A stretch of DNA of 64,000 nt from Streptomyces sp. ISL-66 (GTDB lineage Bacteria > Actinomycetota > Actinomycetes > Streptomycetales > Streptomycetaceae). The stretch is taken from the NCBI RefSeq assembly GCF_018614135.1, contig NZ_JAGGOW010000050.1:1-64000 (forward strand). The letters run 5' to 3'. The position numbers and the translations under genes were made by a program. The notes under the pieces were generated by a model. It did no database searches, was not told the DNA's origin, and worked only from the letters and a program-made list of their open reading frames with translations. Positions 1-9,166 of this stretch are shown piece after piece; the first letter of the stretch is position 1; every line of letters starts with the position of its first letter.

Positions 1-848
1 GGTGAGCATCAGGTCCTCTCGGAGGCCGAACAGGCCGCGGTCCGGCAGGCCGTCCTCGATCACGTCCCCTCCGACCTGGGACTTGCGGGTCAGTTGTGGA
101 CACGCGGGCAGATAGGCGAGCTGGTCTTCAAGCTGTACCGGATCCGCTTCACCGAGCCCGGGGTGGGCAAGTACCTCAAGCGTTGGGGGCTGACCTTCCA
201 GCGTCCGGACAAACGGGCGGTCGAGCAGGACGCGGAAGCGGTTCGTGTCTGGCACGAGGAGACCTGGCCGGCGATTCGGCCAAGGCGAAGGCGGAGAACG
301 CCGAGGTTCTCTTCGGCGACCAGGTCGGGGTCCGCTCGGACCAGGTCACCGGCCGCACCCGGGGCGCCAAAGGCGCGACTCCCATCGTCCGCCGCACCGG
401 GAACCGCTTCTCCGTGAACGCGATGTCCGCGATCAGCACCCGTGGCCGGATGCACTTCATGGTCTTCACCGAGTCGTTCGACGCGAAGGTCATGTGCCGC
501 TTCCTCGCCCGGATCGTCGGGCACTTCGACCGGAAGGTGCACCTGATCGTCGACCGGCACTCGGCCCACCGCTCGAAGACCGTCCGGGCCTGGCTCGCCG
601 ACCACAAGGACGAGATCGAGCTGCACTCTCTGCCCTCGTACTCACCCGAGCTGAACCCGGACGAGCTGGTCAACGCCGACCTCAAACGCAGCCTGCCCCA
701 CACCCACAGGGCCAGGAACCAGGCCGAACTCGCCGCCGAAACCCGCAGGTTCTTCCATAGGCGGCAGCGTCAACCGCACATCGTCCGCGGCTACTTCGGC
801 GGCCCCCACGTCCGCTACGTCCTGGACGAGAACCCTTTGAGTTTCTGA
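1..848 (+). pseudogene. IS630-family transposase, frameshifted and cut by window start
   Basis: The reading frame is open from base 1 (frame 1) through a winged-helix region typical of IS630/Tc1-like transposases, with motifs such as RGQIGELVFKLYRIRFTEPG and KYLKRWGLTFQRP. Homology then continues in frame 3 with the DDE catalytic region: LFGDQVGVRSD, LIVDRHSAHRS and LPSYSPELNPDELVNADLK, ending NPLSF-stop. The frame change falls at about 277-281, where CGG and GCC share one G, so one base appears to be missing. All three expected acidic positions (D in FGDQ, D in VDRHSAH, D/E in ELNPDE) are visible. The 5' end lies outside the window. Either the element is dead or a G was lost in sequencing. 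Confidence 0.85.
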
Positions 849-1239
849 TCAATAAGCGAAGGATGAACGCTCCGCATTTTAGTTGGGGAAATTCCTTTCG
901 AATTCAATTCGCTGCTGAACCTGGGGAACCCGGAACTGGGAACATCGCCCGCCGTCCGCGTTCTGATTCCTATGTGAGGAACCGCCCCGCTCAGTGCCGT
1001 CTGGGCGGCACTTGCGGCCTCTCCAGTGGAGGCACTGCGACTTGGCCGCGATCTGTCTCCACCGAATGACGTCCCGAGTCGGCCGAGCCTGACGCAGGCG
1101 AGGTCGGCGATCCACAAGAAGGTTTGTTCACAGCTCCGCGAGCTGACCAATTCCCGAAAAGGAAATGAGGACCTGGATCACGGCGGCCTTCAGCGGCGGC
1201 TTCCAGGGCTGCACGGGATCCATGTAAATTACGCCGATA
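849..1239. other. Intergenic, no supported gene
   Basis: About 390 bases after the IS630 transposase. Short overlapping frames exist on both strands but none shows a credible ribosome site or recognisable protein. No clear terminal inverted repeat of the IS was identified by eye. Confidence 0.5.
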
Positions 1240-1277
1240 CCGGTGGGGCCCCTCGCTTCGGTGCGGGGCCCCACCGG
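1240..1277. terminator. Perfect 13-bp hairpin
   Basis: CCGGTGGGGCCCC at 1240-1252 pairs perfectly with GGGGCCCCACCGG at 1265-1277 around a 12-nt loop. There is no T tract, as is usual for actinobacterial terminators. It lies between the IS630 remnant and the cytolysin-like gene and may mark the end of a lost transcription unit. Confidence 0.5.
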
Positions 1278-1375
1278 CATCATGGCCCGGTCCTCGGGCG
1301 GAAGTGGACCGGGCAACGTCAGGCCCGGCACCGCGATTTCCACACCGGCAGAAGACGCCATTGCCGCACACCTGC

Positions 1376-1552
1376 CTCACGGTGACCCGCCACGGCATCT
1401 GGCTGATCGGCCTACGCCCGGAAGCTCTGATCAAGGAGCCGGACCGGGAATCGTTCGCCGCGGCCGCCAAGGTCGCCCTCGCCTGCGGCTGGCGCAACAT
1501 GGTCGCTGCCCGCTGGTGCGAGCACGCCTTCGCCGATCATGAGGAACGCTAG
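1376..1552 (+). pseudogene. TnsA-like endonuclease C-terminal fragment (tentative)
   Basis: The translated stretch contains VTRHGIWLIGLRPEAL and SFAAAAKVALACGWR. This resembles the C-terminal part of TnsA-like heteromeric transposase endonuclease subunits found in actinobacteria. No upstream catalytic portion is present in frame, so it would be a remnant. It ends at a TAG overlapping the last codons of the convergent cytolysin-like gene. The assignment is from memory of the family pattern and is weak; an unrelated chance frame is possible. Confidence 0.3.
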
Positions 1553-3365
1553 ACGTACCGCGGGGACAGCTTCTTGGCGGTGTAAGTGAGCTCTTCCCAC
1601 ACCCACGATCCCGATCCGACGTAGGTCTTGGTGAACGTGTCACTGGTACGGAAGTCGGCCGGGGCGACCGGGATGAAGCAGCGCTTGCCCTCAACGAAGG
1701 CTTCGAAGCCCAGTTTCGTAGGCTCGGTGTTCGCCGGGAACTGGAATACCTGCCTGCCCTCTACGGAAACGCCGAATGGAGGAGCCGGCGAAATTTTTTG
1801 CTTCCATTTCCGGCTCTGGTCGGAGATTTCGAAGGCGAAGTCTTCGGTGACGGTGGTCTCGGCGTATTCGACGGTCTCCGGGATCTCGGCGGTTTCCCCG
1901 TCTGCGAGAGCAGCCAGCGTGTAGCGGATGGGGACGCATTCGCCCACGGTCAGCGGCGAGTCCTTCCCCGAGAAGGACGACACGAGTTTCTGGTCCTTCA
2001 GCAACTGCTCGATGTTCTCCATCCGCCCGCCGACGGCCAGGACGGTGAGGTGGGACTCCTTCAGTACGCTCTCCACCGCCGTGGAGGCGTGGCCCGACAC
2101 ATCCGCGACCTTGCCGGTGAACCCGAACTGCAGCGCCGCCTCGGCCAAGGAGGAGTTCACCTTGCTGTGGAACGCGAGCACCAGGTACCGCCCGTAGGTG
2201 ACCGAACGGACGTACACCGGCGGGTTGCCCGGCCCCAACCTGGGCTGATACTCCTTAAGCTGCTCAAGGGTGACGTCCTCGCGGAACACGTTGTGCGGAG
2301 TGATCGTGTCGCAGACCACGTTGTACGCCTCGTGCCACAGCATCGCGTAGATCGTGGTTTCCTCGGAATGCTGTTCCAAGCTGGCCTGGGCGTCACCGCT
2401 GATCGTCAGGTAACGCGCCGAGATCCCGAAGTCCAGCAGCAGCGCCCGGCTGGAGTCGTAGTTGCGGCTCTCGCACTTGAAGTACTTGGGCAGGGCCGCC
2501 CGTTCACCCGGGTCCACGTGCTCCTCGCCGTGCTGCCTCTCTTCGCCCTCCTTCTCCTCCTCGCCGGTCCCCTTCTCTTCCTCCTCGCCGGTCCCCTTCT
2601 CTCCCTCCTCGCCCCCTCCTTCTTCCTCGTCGTCGGCGCGGCCCGCCCCCTCACCCGTGGGCTCCTCCGGCCGGCCTTGAGGCCACAGCGCCCGCGTCCA
2701 GGCGTCGTGGCTGGCGCTGCGCGATGGCGCGAACGGAGGGGGAACAGCCGCATCACGCACATCGACCGTGATGCTGATTTCGTTGCGCAGCTCATCCACA
2801 CCGCAGTCGACGAACTTTCCCTCCTTGAGCCTTCCGCCCTGCAGCAGGGCCCCCGGGCCAGATGACGTCCTCGTTCACCGAGGTGATCATCGGGCGCTCC
2901 GGGGTGGAGGTATGGAACTTCCCTGCCGGGTCACGTGCCGGTACTCACCCACGTCATCCGTGTTCTTCGCGCCGTCCGTGACCCCTTCGGGGGCCCCTGA
3001 CCGACGACTTCCGCCCAAGGGGTCAGGCCGCGCAGGTACTCCACGACCTCCGGCGCGGTGGTCTGCTCGCGCCGCTCCTCCTCGGCCTCTTGGAGCTTCT
3101 TGTCCCGCTCGGCCGCCTTCCGTTTCTGGTAGTGGCTCCGCTCTTCGGGAGTCCCGCGGTGGTGGCCGTCGCCGCGCCCGGTTCCCATACCGCTCAGCAG
3201 CCCACCGGGAACCGGGCGCAGCGCGTACACCGGTTCGGGGTGTGACTCTTGCAAGTCATCCGGCACATCGACGCGGTACCACTCCAGTCCAGGCGGCGCC
3301 TCCAAGTTCGGGCCGCCCGATGGCGTTGCGGTATCGGGCAAATGGCGGGTTTCGTCTTCCAGCAC
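1549..3365 (-). pseudogene. Cholesterol-dependent-cytolysin-like pore-forming protein, three frameshifts
   Basis: Read on the minus strand, the pieces rebuild one CDC-like protein of about 600 residues. A GTG at 3365 has GGAGG four bases upstream. Next come a charged coiled-coil segment (KAAERDKKLQEAEEERREQ), a domain-1 start (PEVVEYLRGLTPW, DDVGEYRHVTRQ, SVNEDVIWPGALLQ), and the main frame from about 2850 down to TAG at 1549. The main frame has an acidic Glu-rich insert, then NPPVYVRSVTYGRYLVL and VLKESHLTVLAVGG, which match the membrane-perforation domain of thiol-activated cytolysins (compare NPPAYISSVAYGR). Frame changes occur at about 2989-2993, 2921-2923 and 2850-2854, all in G/C runs. 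The C-terminal 110 residues do not contain the conserved Trp-rich undecapeptide, so receptor binding would differ from classical CDCs. No signal peptide is evident. Function as a pore former is inferred from family resemblance. Confidence 0.7.
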
Positions 3366-3879
3366 GGGACCTCCGCGAACAGCAGTAAAGACAACGACCC
3401 TTTGGTCGAGTCGGAGGCGGCTTACCCACCACACCACGGACCACCGGCAAACCGCACAAAAACATCCGAAAGGACCATCGCCCCCAGCCGCCCTCCAAGC
3501 CACGCCACGGATACGGCACCACCCGGGCCCAGCACGACGAACCCGGACGGCATGCGGACCCACCGGTGCCAACTGGTCTGCCTATGTGACAACTGAGCCG
3601 AAGCGCGCTGCCTGTCACCGACGGCGGCATCTGGCCGGCGGACTTGTGGAGGGTGAAGCACCGCAGTTGTCACCGGATCAGCAAGCTACTTGTCACTGTT
3701 ACCCGGACAGCACGGCTCTTGTCACTGGCCGCAGCCACGCGAGCACAGGGCCTACTCGGCCGTTCCAGCTTCACCGCTTCACCCCGGCCGGAGGCGGGTT
3801 GCGCCCGCTGCGTGACCCGGACGCGCCAGAGCTGGATGAAGACGACGACGGGCGGAAGTGAGCGTCAGAACCGACCGGA
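3366..3879. other. Intergenic, no supported gene
   Basis: About 510 bases between the divergent cytolysin-like and hydrolase-like regions. Frames on both strands are short, start without ribosome sites and have no recognisable motif. Promoter elements are not obvious by eye. Confidence 0.5.
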
Positions 3880-4605
3880 TCACTCCGTTACGGGCAGACA
3901 CTCGGCGAGCAGGTCGACGATGTCTCTCCAGGCGCGCTGTGCGTGCCGCGGGTGGTAGCCGACGCCGGGGGGCACGGTGTGGTCGACCGGTGGGTGGTGA
4001 AAGGCGTGCAGGGCTCCACCGTAGACCGAGAGGCGCCAGTCGACGCCTGCGGCCTGCATCTCGGCGGTGAACGCCTCGCGTTGCGCGGGCGGCATGATCG
4101 GGTCTTCTGACCCGACTCCGGCCCACACCGGGCAGCGAATGCGTGCCGCCTCGCCCGGTCGGCCCGTGGTAGTTGCGTTGACTGTCCCGATCGCGCGCAG
4201 GTTGACGCCATCGCGCCCGAGTTCCAGCGCAATCGCTCCCCCGGTGCCGTACCCGATAGCCGCCACCCGGTCGAGGTCGGCACGTGGTTCGGCGCGCAAC
4301 ACGTCGAGCGCCGCGTGGCCGATGCCCCGCATCCGGTCGGGGTCGGCGAGCAGTGGCATGCAACGGCCCAGCATCTCCTCGGGGTCGCTCATATAGCGCC
4401 CGCCGTGGAGGTCGAAGGCCAGTGTCACGTATCCCAGCTCAGCCAGGGCCTCGGCCCGGCGGCGCTCGACGTTGCTGAGCCCCATCCCCTCGGGCCCTAT
4501 CAGGACTGCGGGCCGGCGGTCGGCACCGGCAGGGAGCGCGAGGTGCCCGATCATCGTGAGGGCGTCGGCCGGGTACTGGACCGTACGCGTTGTGACCGTC
4601 GTCAT
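3880..4605 (-). CDS. Dienelactone-hydrolase-family protein lacking the nucleophile
   Basis: A 241-residue single-domain alpha/beta hydrolase of the dienelactone hydrolase family, starting at ATG 4605. Family landmarks are the oxyanion-side segment PAVLIGPEGMGLSN, the acid-loop segment GVGSEDPIMPPAQREAF with its Asp, and the His-containing GGALHAFHHPPVDH. The nucleophile elbow, normally G-Y-C-x-G-G in this family, reads IGYGTGGAIALELG here: a Gly codon (GGC) sits where Cys (TGC/TGT) or Ser is expected. The fold is therefore clear, but hydrolase activity by the standard mechanism is doubtful. The gene stands alone, about 330 bases from tpg. Length is normal for the family. Confidence 0.8.
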   Translation of the reverse strand: MTTVTTRTVQYPADALTMIGHLALPAGADRRPAVLIGPEGMGLSNVERRRAEALAELGYVTLAFDLHGGRYMSDPEEMLGRCMPLLADPDRMRGIGHAALDVLRAEPRADLDRVAAIGYGTGGAIALELGRDGVNLRAIGTVNATTTGRPGEAARIRCPVWAGVGSEDPIMPPAQREAFTAEMQAAGVDWRLSVYGGALHAFHHPPVDHTVPPGVGYHPRHAQRAWRDIVDLLAECLPVTE

Positions 4606-4933
4606 GAGACTGGACTGTAGTGACCGTCGAGCCCAGTCGGTCCCTTGTTCACCGCCGGCGGACGGTGGGCCGTCCTGGCTGGCCCGGCTGTGCCGCCAGG
4701 GCAGAGGTCACCTGTCGGCAAACGATGAAGGATCCTCAATCGTGATTTTGTTCGACCAAAGCCCCCCGGGGCCGGGGTGGCCGACATCGTGCTTCGGCGC
4801 ACGACCGACGACAGAGCCGCTCAAAGCGTCACCCCGGCCGCCCGGACCCGCCGGTGACAACAAGCCTGCCTCTGTGTCAACTATCGTGCTTCGGCTCAAC
4901 CGCACGGGTCGGCCGGCTCCGTACACATCGCCG
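4606..4933. other. Intergenic, nothing recognised
   Basis: About 330 bases between two minus-strand genes. No plausible coding frame, tRNA or strong hairpin was seen. It should contain the promoter of the hydrolase-like gene. Confidence 0.5.
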
Positions 4934-5491
4934 TCAGTATCCGAGGTCGAGGTAGTCGATGTCGGTGAACTCGACGAGGAGGTCGCCAGCGCGACGGCCG
5001 CTGTCCTTGAAGTACGCCTCCTGGAGAGCTTCGGCCGCGATCTGCTGGAGCTTGGCCTCCGATGCTCCGGCGTTTGGGGCGGCGAACAGTCGGCCCGCGT
5101 ACTCGGGTGGTACGTGCTGGGTGATGCGCCGCATCCGGCCGTCGTCGGTCGTGCCGGGGGCGGCGGTGAATCCGAACCGGGCCCGGGTCTCGATGACCAG
5201 GCCGGTGCGCTTCGCGGCCTGCTCGCGGGCGCGCTTCTTCACCAGGGGCTGCCAGCGCCGGGTCACCTCGGCGGCCATGCGCTCGGCGAGTTCGGGGCGC
5301 GGGATTTTGATCTGGTCCTTCACGTACCGCTCGACGGTGCGCTGGGAGATAGCCAGGAGGGCTGCGACGGCTTTGGTGGAGCCCTTGTGCTGCTTGACGA
5401 GGTAGCGCATCTGCGCGCCGGCGGACTTGGGGATGGGGCGGGTCCCCTTGGCGGCGGTGGCCCGGTCCAGACTGTCCCCGACGATGCCCAC
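4934..5491 (-). CDS. tpg: Telomere terminal protein Tpg
   Basis: The 185-residue product matches the size and layout of Streptomyces Tpg, the protein covalently attached to the 5' ends of linear chromosomes and plasmids that primes end-patching replication. Characteristic segments are the N-terminus GIVGDSLDRATAAKGTRPIP, a central helix-turn-helix (STKAVAALLAISQRTVERYV), ARFGFTAAPGTTDDGRMRRI, QQIAAEALQEAYFKD, and the C-terminus VEFTDIDYLDLGY. The start is GTG at 5491; no strong ribosome site is visible. Tpg usually follows tap, which encodes the telomere-associated recruiting protein, but no tap-like frame lies upstream (5492-5870). The replicon's ends are presumably outside the window. Family assignment is confident; activity of this copy is inferred. 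Confidence 0.88.
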   Translation of the reverse strand: MGIVGDSLDRATAAKGTRPIPKSAGAQMRYLVKQHKGSTKAVAALLAISQRTVERYVKDQIKIPRPELAERMAAEVTRRWQPLVKKRAREQAAKRTGLVIETRARFGFTAAPGTTDDGRMRRITQHVPPEYAGRLFAAPNAGASEAKLQQIAAEALQEAYFKDSGRRAGDLLVEFTDIDYLDLGY

Positions 5492-5874
5492 CGTGCCGGC
5501 CCCCGTTGTGTTCGTAGGCGGTCACGATATCCGCCGGGCGTTCGGAACAGCTTGTCCGGAGCCCGCTCACCGCAGACGGGCAGATCTCGGCGGCGAGCTC
5601 GGTGCTCTGCCCGCGGTGGCACTCGATGGGGTGGACCTACCGACACAGCGAAACCGGCGTCGCTTCGGATGGGTTCCCGCAGGCATGAACGACCGGTCCT
5701 TGCGCCCGCACCACAGCCCCCGCCGGACCGCGCCCCGCCCTGCCGACAGGACTGGCGAGGTGGCCTGGGTCACCGATCCGGCCCAACGGCCGTAACCGGC
5801 TCCTTGCTCGTGCTGTTGGAGGGGAAGCACGTGCCGTACTTCCTGCGGCAGGTCCACTTCTCTAGGAGATCTTG
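5492..5874. other. Intergenic between divergent tpg and chaplin
   Basis: About 380 bases with no credible gene and no remnant of tap. The right end carries the chaplin ribosome site (AGGAG just before 5875). Promoters for both divergent genes should lie here but were not pinned down. Confidence 0.5.
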
Positions 5875-6165
5875 ATGTCGCGTATCGCAAAGGCCGTAGC
5901 GGTTACCGCCTCAGCCGCTGCTGTCCTCGCCGGCAGCGCCGGTATGGCGGCCGCAGACGCCACGGCCCAGGGTGCTGCCATTGGCTCCCCCGGCGTCCTG
6001 TCCGGCAACGTCGTCCAGGTACCCATCCACATCCCGATCAACGTCTGCGGCAACACCGTCAACGTCGTCGGCGCCCTCAACCCGGCCTTCGGCAACACCT
6101 GCATCAACGCCAGCGGCGGCGGCGGCAAGGACTACCACCACAAGGGCGACCACCACGGCGAGTAA
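5875..6165 (+). CDS. Short chaplin (aerial hyphae surface protein)
   Basis: The 96-residue precursor begins at ATG 5875, preceded by TAGGAGA; the in-frame TTG three bases earlier is less likely. Residues 1-28 form a Sec signal peptide (MSRIAKAVAVTASAAAVLAG...MAAADA). The mature part carries one chaplin domain: GSPGVLSGNVVQVPIHIPIN, a Cys, GNTVNVVGALNPAFGNTC. The two cysteines are the usual disulfide pair of short chaplins, which assemble into amyloid-like fibrils on spores and aerial hyphae. The C-terminal tail is unusual, a Gly stretch followed by a His/Lys/Asp-rich end (KDYHHKGDHHGE) that could bind metal. A hairpin about 95 bases downstream probably terminates the transcript. Confidence 0.9.
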   Translation: MSRIAKAVAVTASAAAVLAGSAGMAAADATAQGAAIGSPGVLSGNVVQVPIHIPINVCGNTVNVVGALNPAFGNTCINASGGGGKDYHHKGDHHGE

Positions 6166-6260
6166 GAGCATCACAGGCTGCTGACCTGCGAGCAGCCACA
6201 GTGCCGGAGCCAACAGAGCACATCCTCTGAACCAGCCGCAGGGCACACGCCCTGAGCGCT

Positions 6261-6290
6261 CCGGCCTCCCCCACCTCCTGGGGAGGCCGG
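6261..6290 (+). terminator. Hairpin downstream of chaplin
   Basis: CCGGCCTCCCC at 6261-6271 pairs perfectly with GGGGAGGCCGG at 6280-6290 around an 8-nt loop, ending the chaplin transcript. No T tract follows. Confidence 0.65.
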
Positions 6291-6412
6291 ACCGCTACCC
6301 GACACGGCGCCCAGTCGGCACCCCAGAGGTGGGACACTCCTCGCAACGTTCCACGGTGGCCCCGTCGGCGTCGCTACGGTCTGCGGGTACGCGTACCGCT
6401 TTGGAGGACGTG

Positions 6413-6842
6413 ATGGGGCCAGACAAGCCCGGCAAGCCGTACAGACAGAACAAGGCCGGCAGGAACCTTCAGGACGCCATCCCGCCCGCGGACAGCCACG
6501 TACACGGGGACCTGCGCATCCCCGACGACACCACACAGCCGGGCAGCGAGAACCGGCGGATCGACAATCGCCTCCTCGGCCAGATCATCGGCACTGCCAT
6601 GGACGGCTGCACCAGCTGCCAGAGGGCCCCCTGCTCACCCTCCTCGCAGAAGATGCGGCCACCACCGCCCTCGTAGTCGAGCTGGCGTGCATGGCCGTCC
6701 ACCAGACGAACGACGGGCTGCCCGCCTCGATGACCGAGGACGACGCCGGCGGAACGGCCAGCCCCGAGTTCACGCGGCTGGCCCGCGCAGGCCTCGACGG
6801 CGCCAACGACGCGATGTTCGCCGAATGCGAGCGCCTGTGTCA
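6413..6842 (+). pseudogene. Conserved Streptomyces hypothetical protein, frameshifted
   Basis: ATG 6413 opens MGPDKPGKPYRQNKAGRNLQ and runs to RRIDNRLLGQIIGTAMDGCT-SCQ. The family pattern then continues in another frame with EGPLLTLLAEDAATTALVVE, an SPEFTRLARAGLDGANDAMF segment, and AECERLC. The change falls at about 6620-6622 and is consistent with loss of one G between CAG and AGGGC. After about 6842 the expected C-terminus is not found. I recall similar small proteins as common in Streptomyces genomes; no function is known to me. Either a decayed copy or a sequencing error plus truncation. Confidence 0.5.
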
Positions 6843-7278
6843 GCGTTCGCGTAATTCCCCACCTCGGCCTCCTTCGTCCCCAGTGCCGGCCTCGACCCGA
6901 CGGTGCCGACTGAGAGGGCCGCCCGATCTCGAAGTGTGCGGGCCGAGCCGGGCCGTCAAGGACGCCTCCGGCGTCGCCAAGGCGATGAACTGCGCTCATC
7001 CTTGACTGCCCGCCCCGCCCCTGAAGCTCGGCTGACTATCGGGCGGCCCGGGAACGTGTGACGTTCCTTCTCTGTCAAGTTCAGCGTGTTGGGGTAGGGA
7101 AGGCGCCGAGCCTCCCGAAGGAAGGACAGCTGGCGAGGCGTTCGGCGCAACGTGATCCGGACGATACCGTCGGTCGCTTGCCTTGGGGCTCCGAGCACCA
7201 CTCAGCAAGGTCTGGCACCGGCTGCGGCATGAAATCGGTGACCCCGTGGACTGGACGGCCGGTGGGCTAGCCAGATCC
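6843..7278. other. Intergenic, no supported gene
   Basis: About 435 bases between the broken hypothetical gene and the convergent small gene ending at 7279. Competing short frames on both strands lack ribosome sites and recognisable content. Confidence 0.45.
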
Positions 7279-7581
7279 TCAATCCCGATGCCCGTCGGCT
7301 GGTGCCCTCAGTAGTCGGTTCAGCTTGTCCCCGGCCTCGTCGCATCCGGCGTCGGCGATCCGTTGAAGCTCGCGCAGGTCGCCGTTGAAGGCCGCATGTC
7401 GAATGAGCAGAAACCCAGCGCGCATGGATCCTTCATCCAATAGTTCGCTCAGTTCCCCGAGGCCGCCGGCCGTGTCAGCGAGGTTGGCCAGCCGGTCCAG
7501 AGTGGTCTCGTTGCCCTCGTCCGCCAGCTCGCGCAGGGTCTCTCGATCGGTGTTCGCGTTCTCCATGTCGCGCGGGCACAT
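7279..7581 (-). CDS. Small conserved hypothetical protein
   Basis: A 100-residue, mostly helical, acidic protein (ENANTDRETLRELADEGNE, LANLADTAGGLGELSELLDE, LRELQRIADAGCDEAGDKLN). The repeated pattern 'LRELA/LQRIADAG' suggests short helical repeats similar to Sel1/ankyrin-like solenoids. An alternative start is the internal ATG at 7566 (MENANTD), which better fits the start of the conserved part. No signal peptide or membrane segment. I do not recognise a function. Isolated, convergent with the preceding remnant. Confidence 0.6.
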   Translation of the reverse strand: MCPRDMENANTDRETLRELADEGNETTLDRLANLADTAGGLGELSELLDEGSMRAGFLLIRHAAFNGDLRELQRIADAGCDEAGDKLNRLLRAPADGHRD

Positions 7582-8009
7582 CGGGTACGAGTCCTGGCTG
7601 GAGCGCCGGGCTACTTCGTACGCCGTGCAGACGGCTCGGCCGCCGTCGACTGCCGTCCGGCCGAGCGCCGCCGACCGCGGGACTGGTTGAAGTTCGAGGC
7701 CACAGACGTGGCTTGCGCCCTACCGCCACCAAGGGACGATCTGGCACGGCAGCCGCACCAACGACCTCATGAAGCAACAACGGCAGGTCCTCCAGCATGG
7801 TCATCATCCCTTCAGCCGCACCGTGGTCGGCCCGGCGGCGCCCTCCGAGCGGTCCGACACGGCTGTGCCCGGCGCCCGAGGGGGTGACGGTTCGTCTACC
7901 ACCCGACAGGCATCCTCATGTGCCGTCCATCCGGCCTTCTTCAGGGCATCACCTCCCTACGTGCACCAAAGCCGGACATCAGGGGCCCCACGCGGGGTAG
8001 ACGGGCGGT
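7582..8009. other. Intergenic, no supported gene
   Basis: About 430 bases. Several overlapping frames, none persuasive. Possible decayed coding material around 7690-7800 could not be assigned. Confidence 0.4.
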
Positions 8010-8372
8010 ATGAGCATTCAGCGGAGCATGCGGCAGGGCGAAGAGCGGCGGGTAGGCACCCGGGACTACGCCGTCGTCGAATCGGCGCACAGGCGGCTGG
8101 AAGCCGGAAAGGCGGAGGGTGAGCGTTCGCCGCAGTTCTCCGCCGGCGCGTCAGCGGCCTACCGCTGGGCGCTGGGACGCGCGGACCGCTCACCAGTCAC
8201 CGGAGCAGGAGATTCGGAAGGCTTCCCCGGCCTTCCGGCACTCACCGCCGAGGTGGATGCGGCCGTAGTGCAGATGGAGGACCCCACCGGACAGCCCGGC
8301 CAGCGGGACTACAACCGCGGCGTGCACGACGCCCTGGCCTGGGTATGCGGACACAGCGACGCGGCACCCTGA
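8010..8372 (+). CDS. Small hypothetical protein
   Basis: A 120-residue soluble protein starting at ATG 8010 (SIQRSMRQGEERRVGTRDYA). The centre SAGASAAYRWALGRADRSP and the end GQRDYNRGVHDALAWVCGHS read like folded protein, and third-position GC bias fits Streptomyces coding sequence. No known domain, signal or membrane segment. The repeated aromatic pattern (AYRWALG..., VHDALAWVCG) suggests two related helical halves. The reading is supported mainly by coding character. Confidence 0.5.
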   Translation: MSIQRSMRQGEERRVGTRDYAVVESAHRRLEAGKAEGERSPQFSAGASAAYRWALGRADRSPVTGAGDSEGFPGLPALTAEVDAAVVQMEDPTGQPGQRDYNRGVHDALAWVCGHSDAAP

Positions 8373-8818
8373 ATGCACGCCGGACAGGTAACTCGGAAGA
8401 CCCACGGCGCCGGTCAGGCCCGCTGTCCGACCGCACGGCGCAGCCGATTAGGCACCGGCAAGCGCCTTTGGCAAACCTGATGAGCCGGGATGGATGGTGA
8501 TCAACATTGGATTCGGCATCGGCGGTGTCCCGACAATCGCGGCCGTCCACGGGGGCTGGCTGACGAGCGCCGCACATGCCCGAGATGCTGCGAGGGCCTT
8601 CCTCGATCAAAAGCGAGGGTCAGTGCCCTGCCCTGCCGCGGCCACGGTCGTCTCGTCGAGCACGATGTGCATCGCTTCACTCACGGGCGCTGCACTCACG
8701 CAAGGCGCCGGTGCAGCTCATCGTCGAGCGCGGCCTGTTCGGCCGGAGTCGGCGCGTATCCGTTCCAGGCCCGCAAGGCGGCCTGCGCCTTCGCTCGCTC
8801 AGGCCGCCGGAGGCCGGA
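8373..8818. other. Intergenic, no supported gene
   Basis: About 445 bases. A plus-strand frame from 8494 begins MVINIGFGIGGVPTIAAVHG but loses protein-like character after about 40 codons and overlaps the convergent PRC-barrel gene, so it is not called. Confidence 0.45.
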
Positions 8819-9166
8819 TCAGATGTGGCCGCGTCCGTAGTACTCACCGAGCTCGTCGCGGTAGGCGGCGTCACCGCGGTGCCTGGCTTTGTCGTACTCG
8901 GGAGAGTCCTTGATCTGGTCCTTGGTGAGGTTGACCCGGATCTCCTCCTCCTTCATGTCGACGCGCACGACGGTCCCGGCGGGAATCAGGACTTCCTTGC
9001 CGAAGATCCACGGGCCGGTGTCGACGACGATGTACGACGCGCCGACCTCCTCCGTGGCCTCGTCAACCTTGCCGATGTGTCCGTCGCTGGCCTCGACCTT
9101 GAAACCGACCAGCTTCGTACCGGATGTGTAGTGCGACTCGGGGTTGTAGCTCCACATGTCAGTCAT
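8819..9166 (-). CDS. PRC-barrel domain protein
   Basis: ATG at 9166 (MTDMWSYNPESHYTSG) is preceded by AGGAGAG; the longer in-frame start at 9217 has no such site. The 115-residue product contains one PRC-barrel: LVGFKVEASDGHIGKVDEAT, SYIVVDTGPWIFGKEVLIPA, GTVVRVDMKEEEIRVNLTKD. It then has a short tail (SPEYDKARHRGDAAYRDELG). PRC-barrel proteins of this size are common in Streptomyces and are often stress-associated small soluble proteins; their ligands are generally unknown. Monocistronic by appearance. Confidence 0.85.
   Translation of the reverse strand: MTDMWSYNPESHYTSGTKLVGFKVEASDGHIGKVDEATEEVGASYIVVDTGPWIFGKEVLIPAGTVVRVDMKEEEIRVNLTKDQIKDSPEYDKARHRGDAAYRDELGEYYGRGHI

Noticed and set aside
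2510..2640. CTCCTC-rich low-complexity tract resembling a microsatellite
   Set aside because: It encodes the Glu/Gly-rich acidic insert of the cytolysin-like protein in frame, so it is explained by coding sequence.
1798..2865. A 355-codon plus-strand frame opposite the cytolysin-like gene
   Set aside because: No ribosome site, and Leu/Arg-rich low-complexity composition arising from the Glu-rich stretch of the minus-strand protein.
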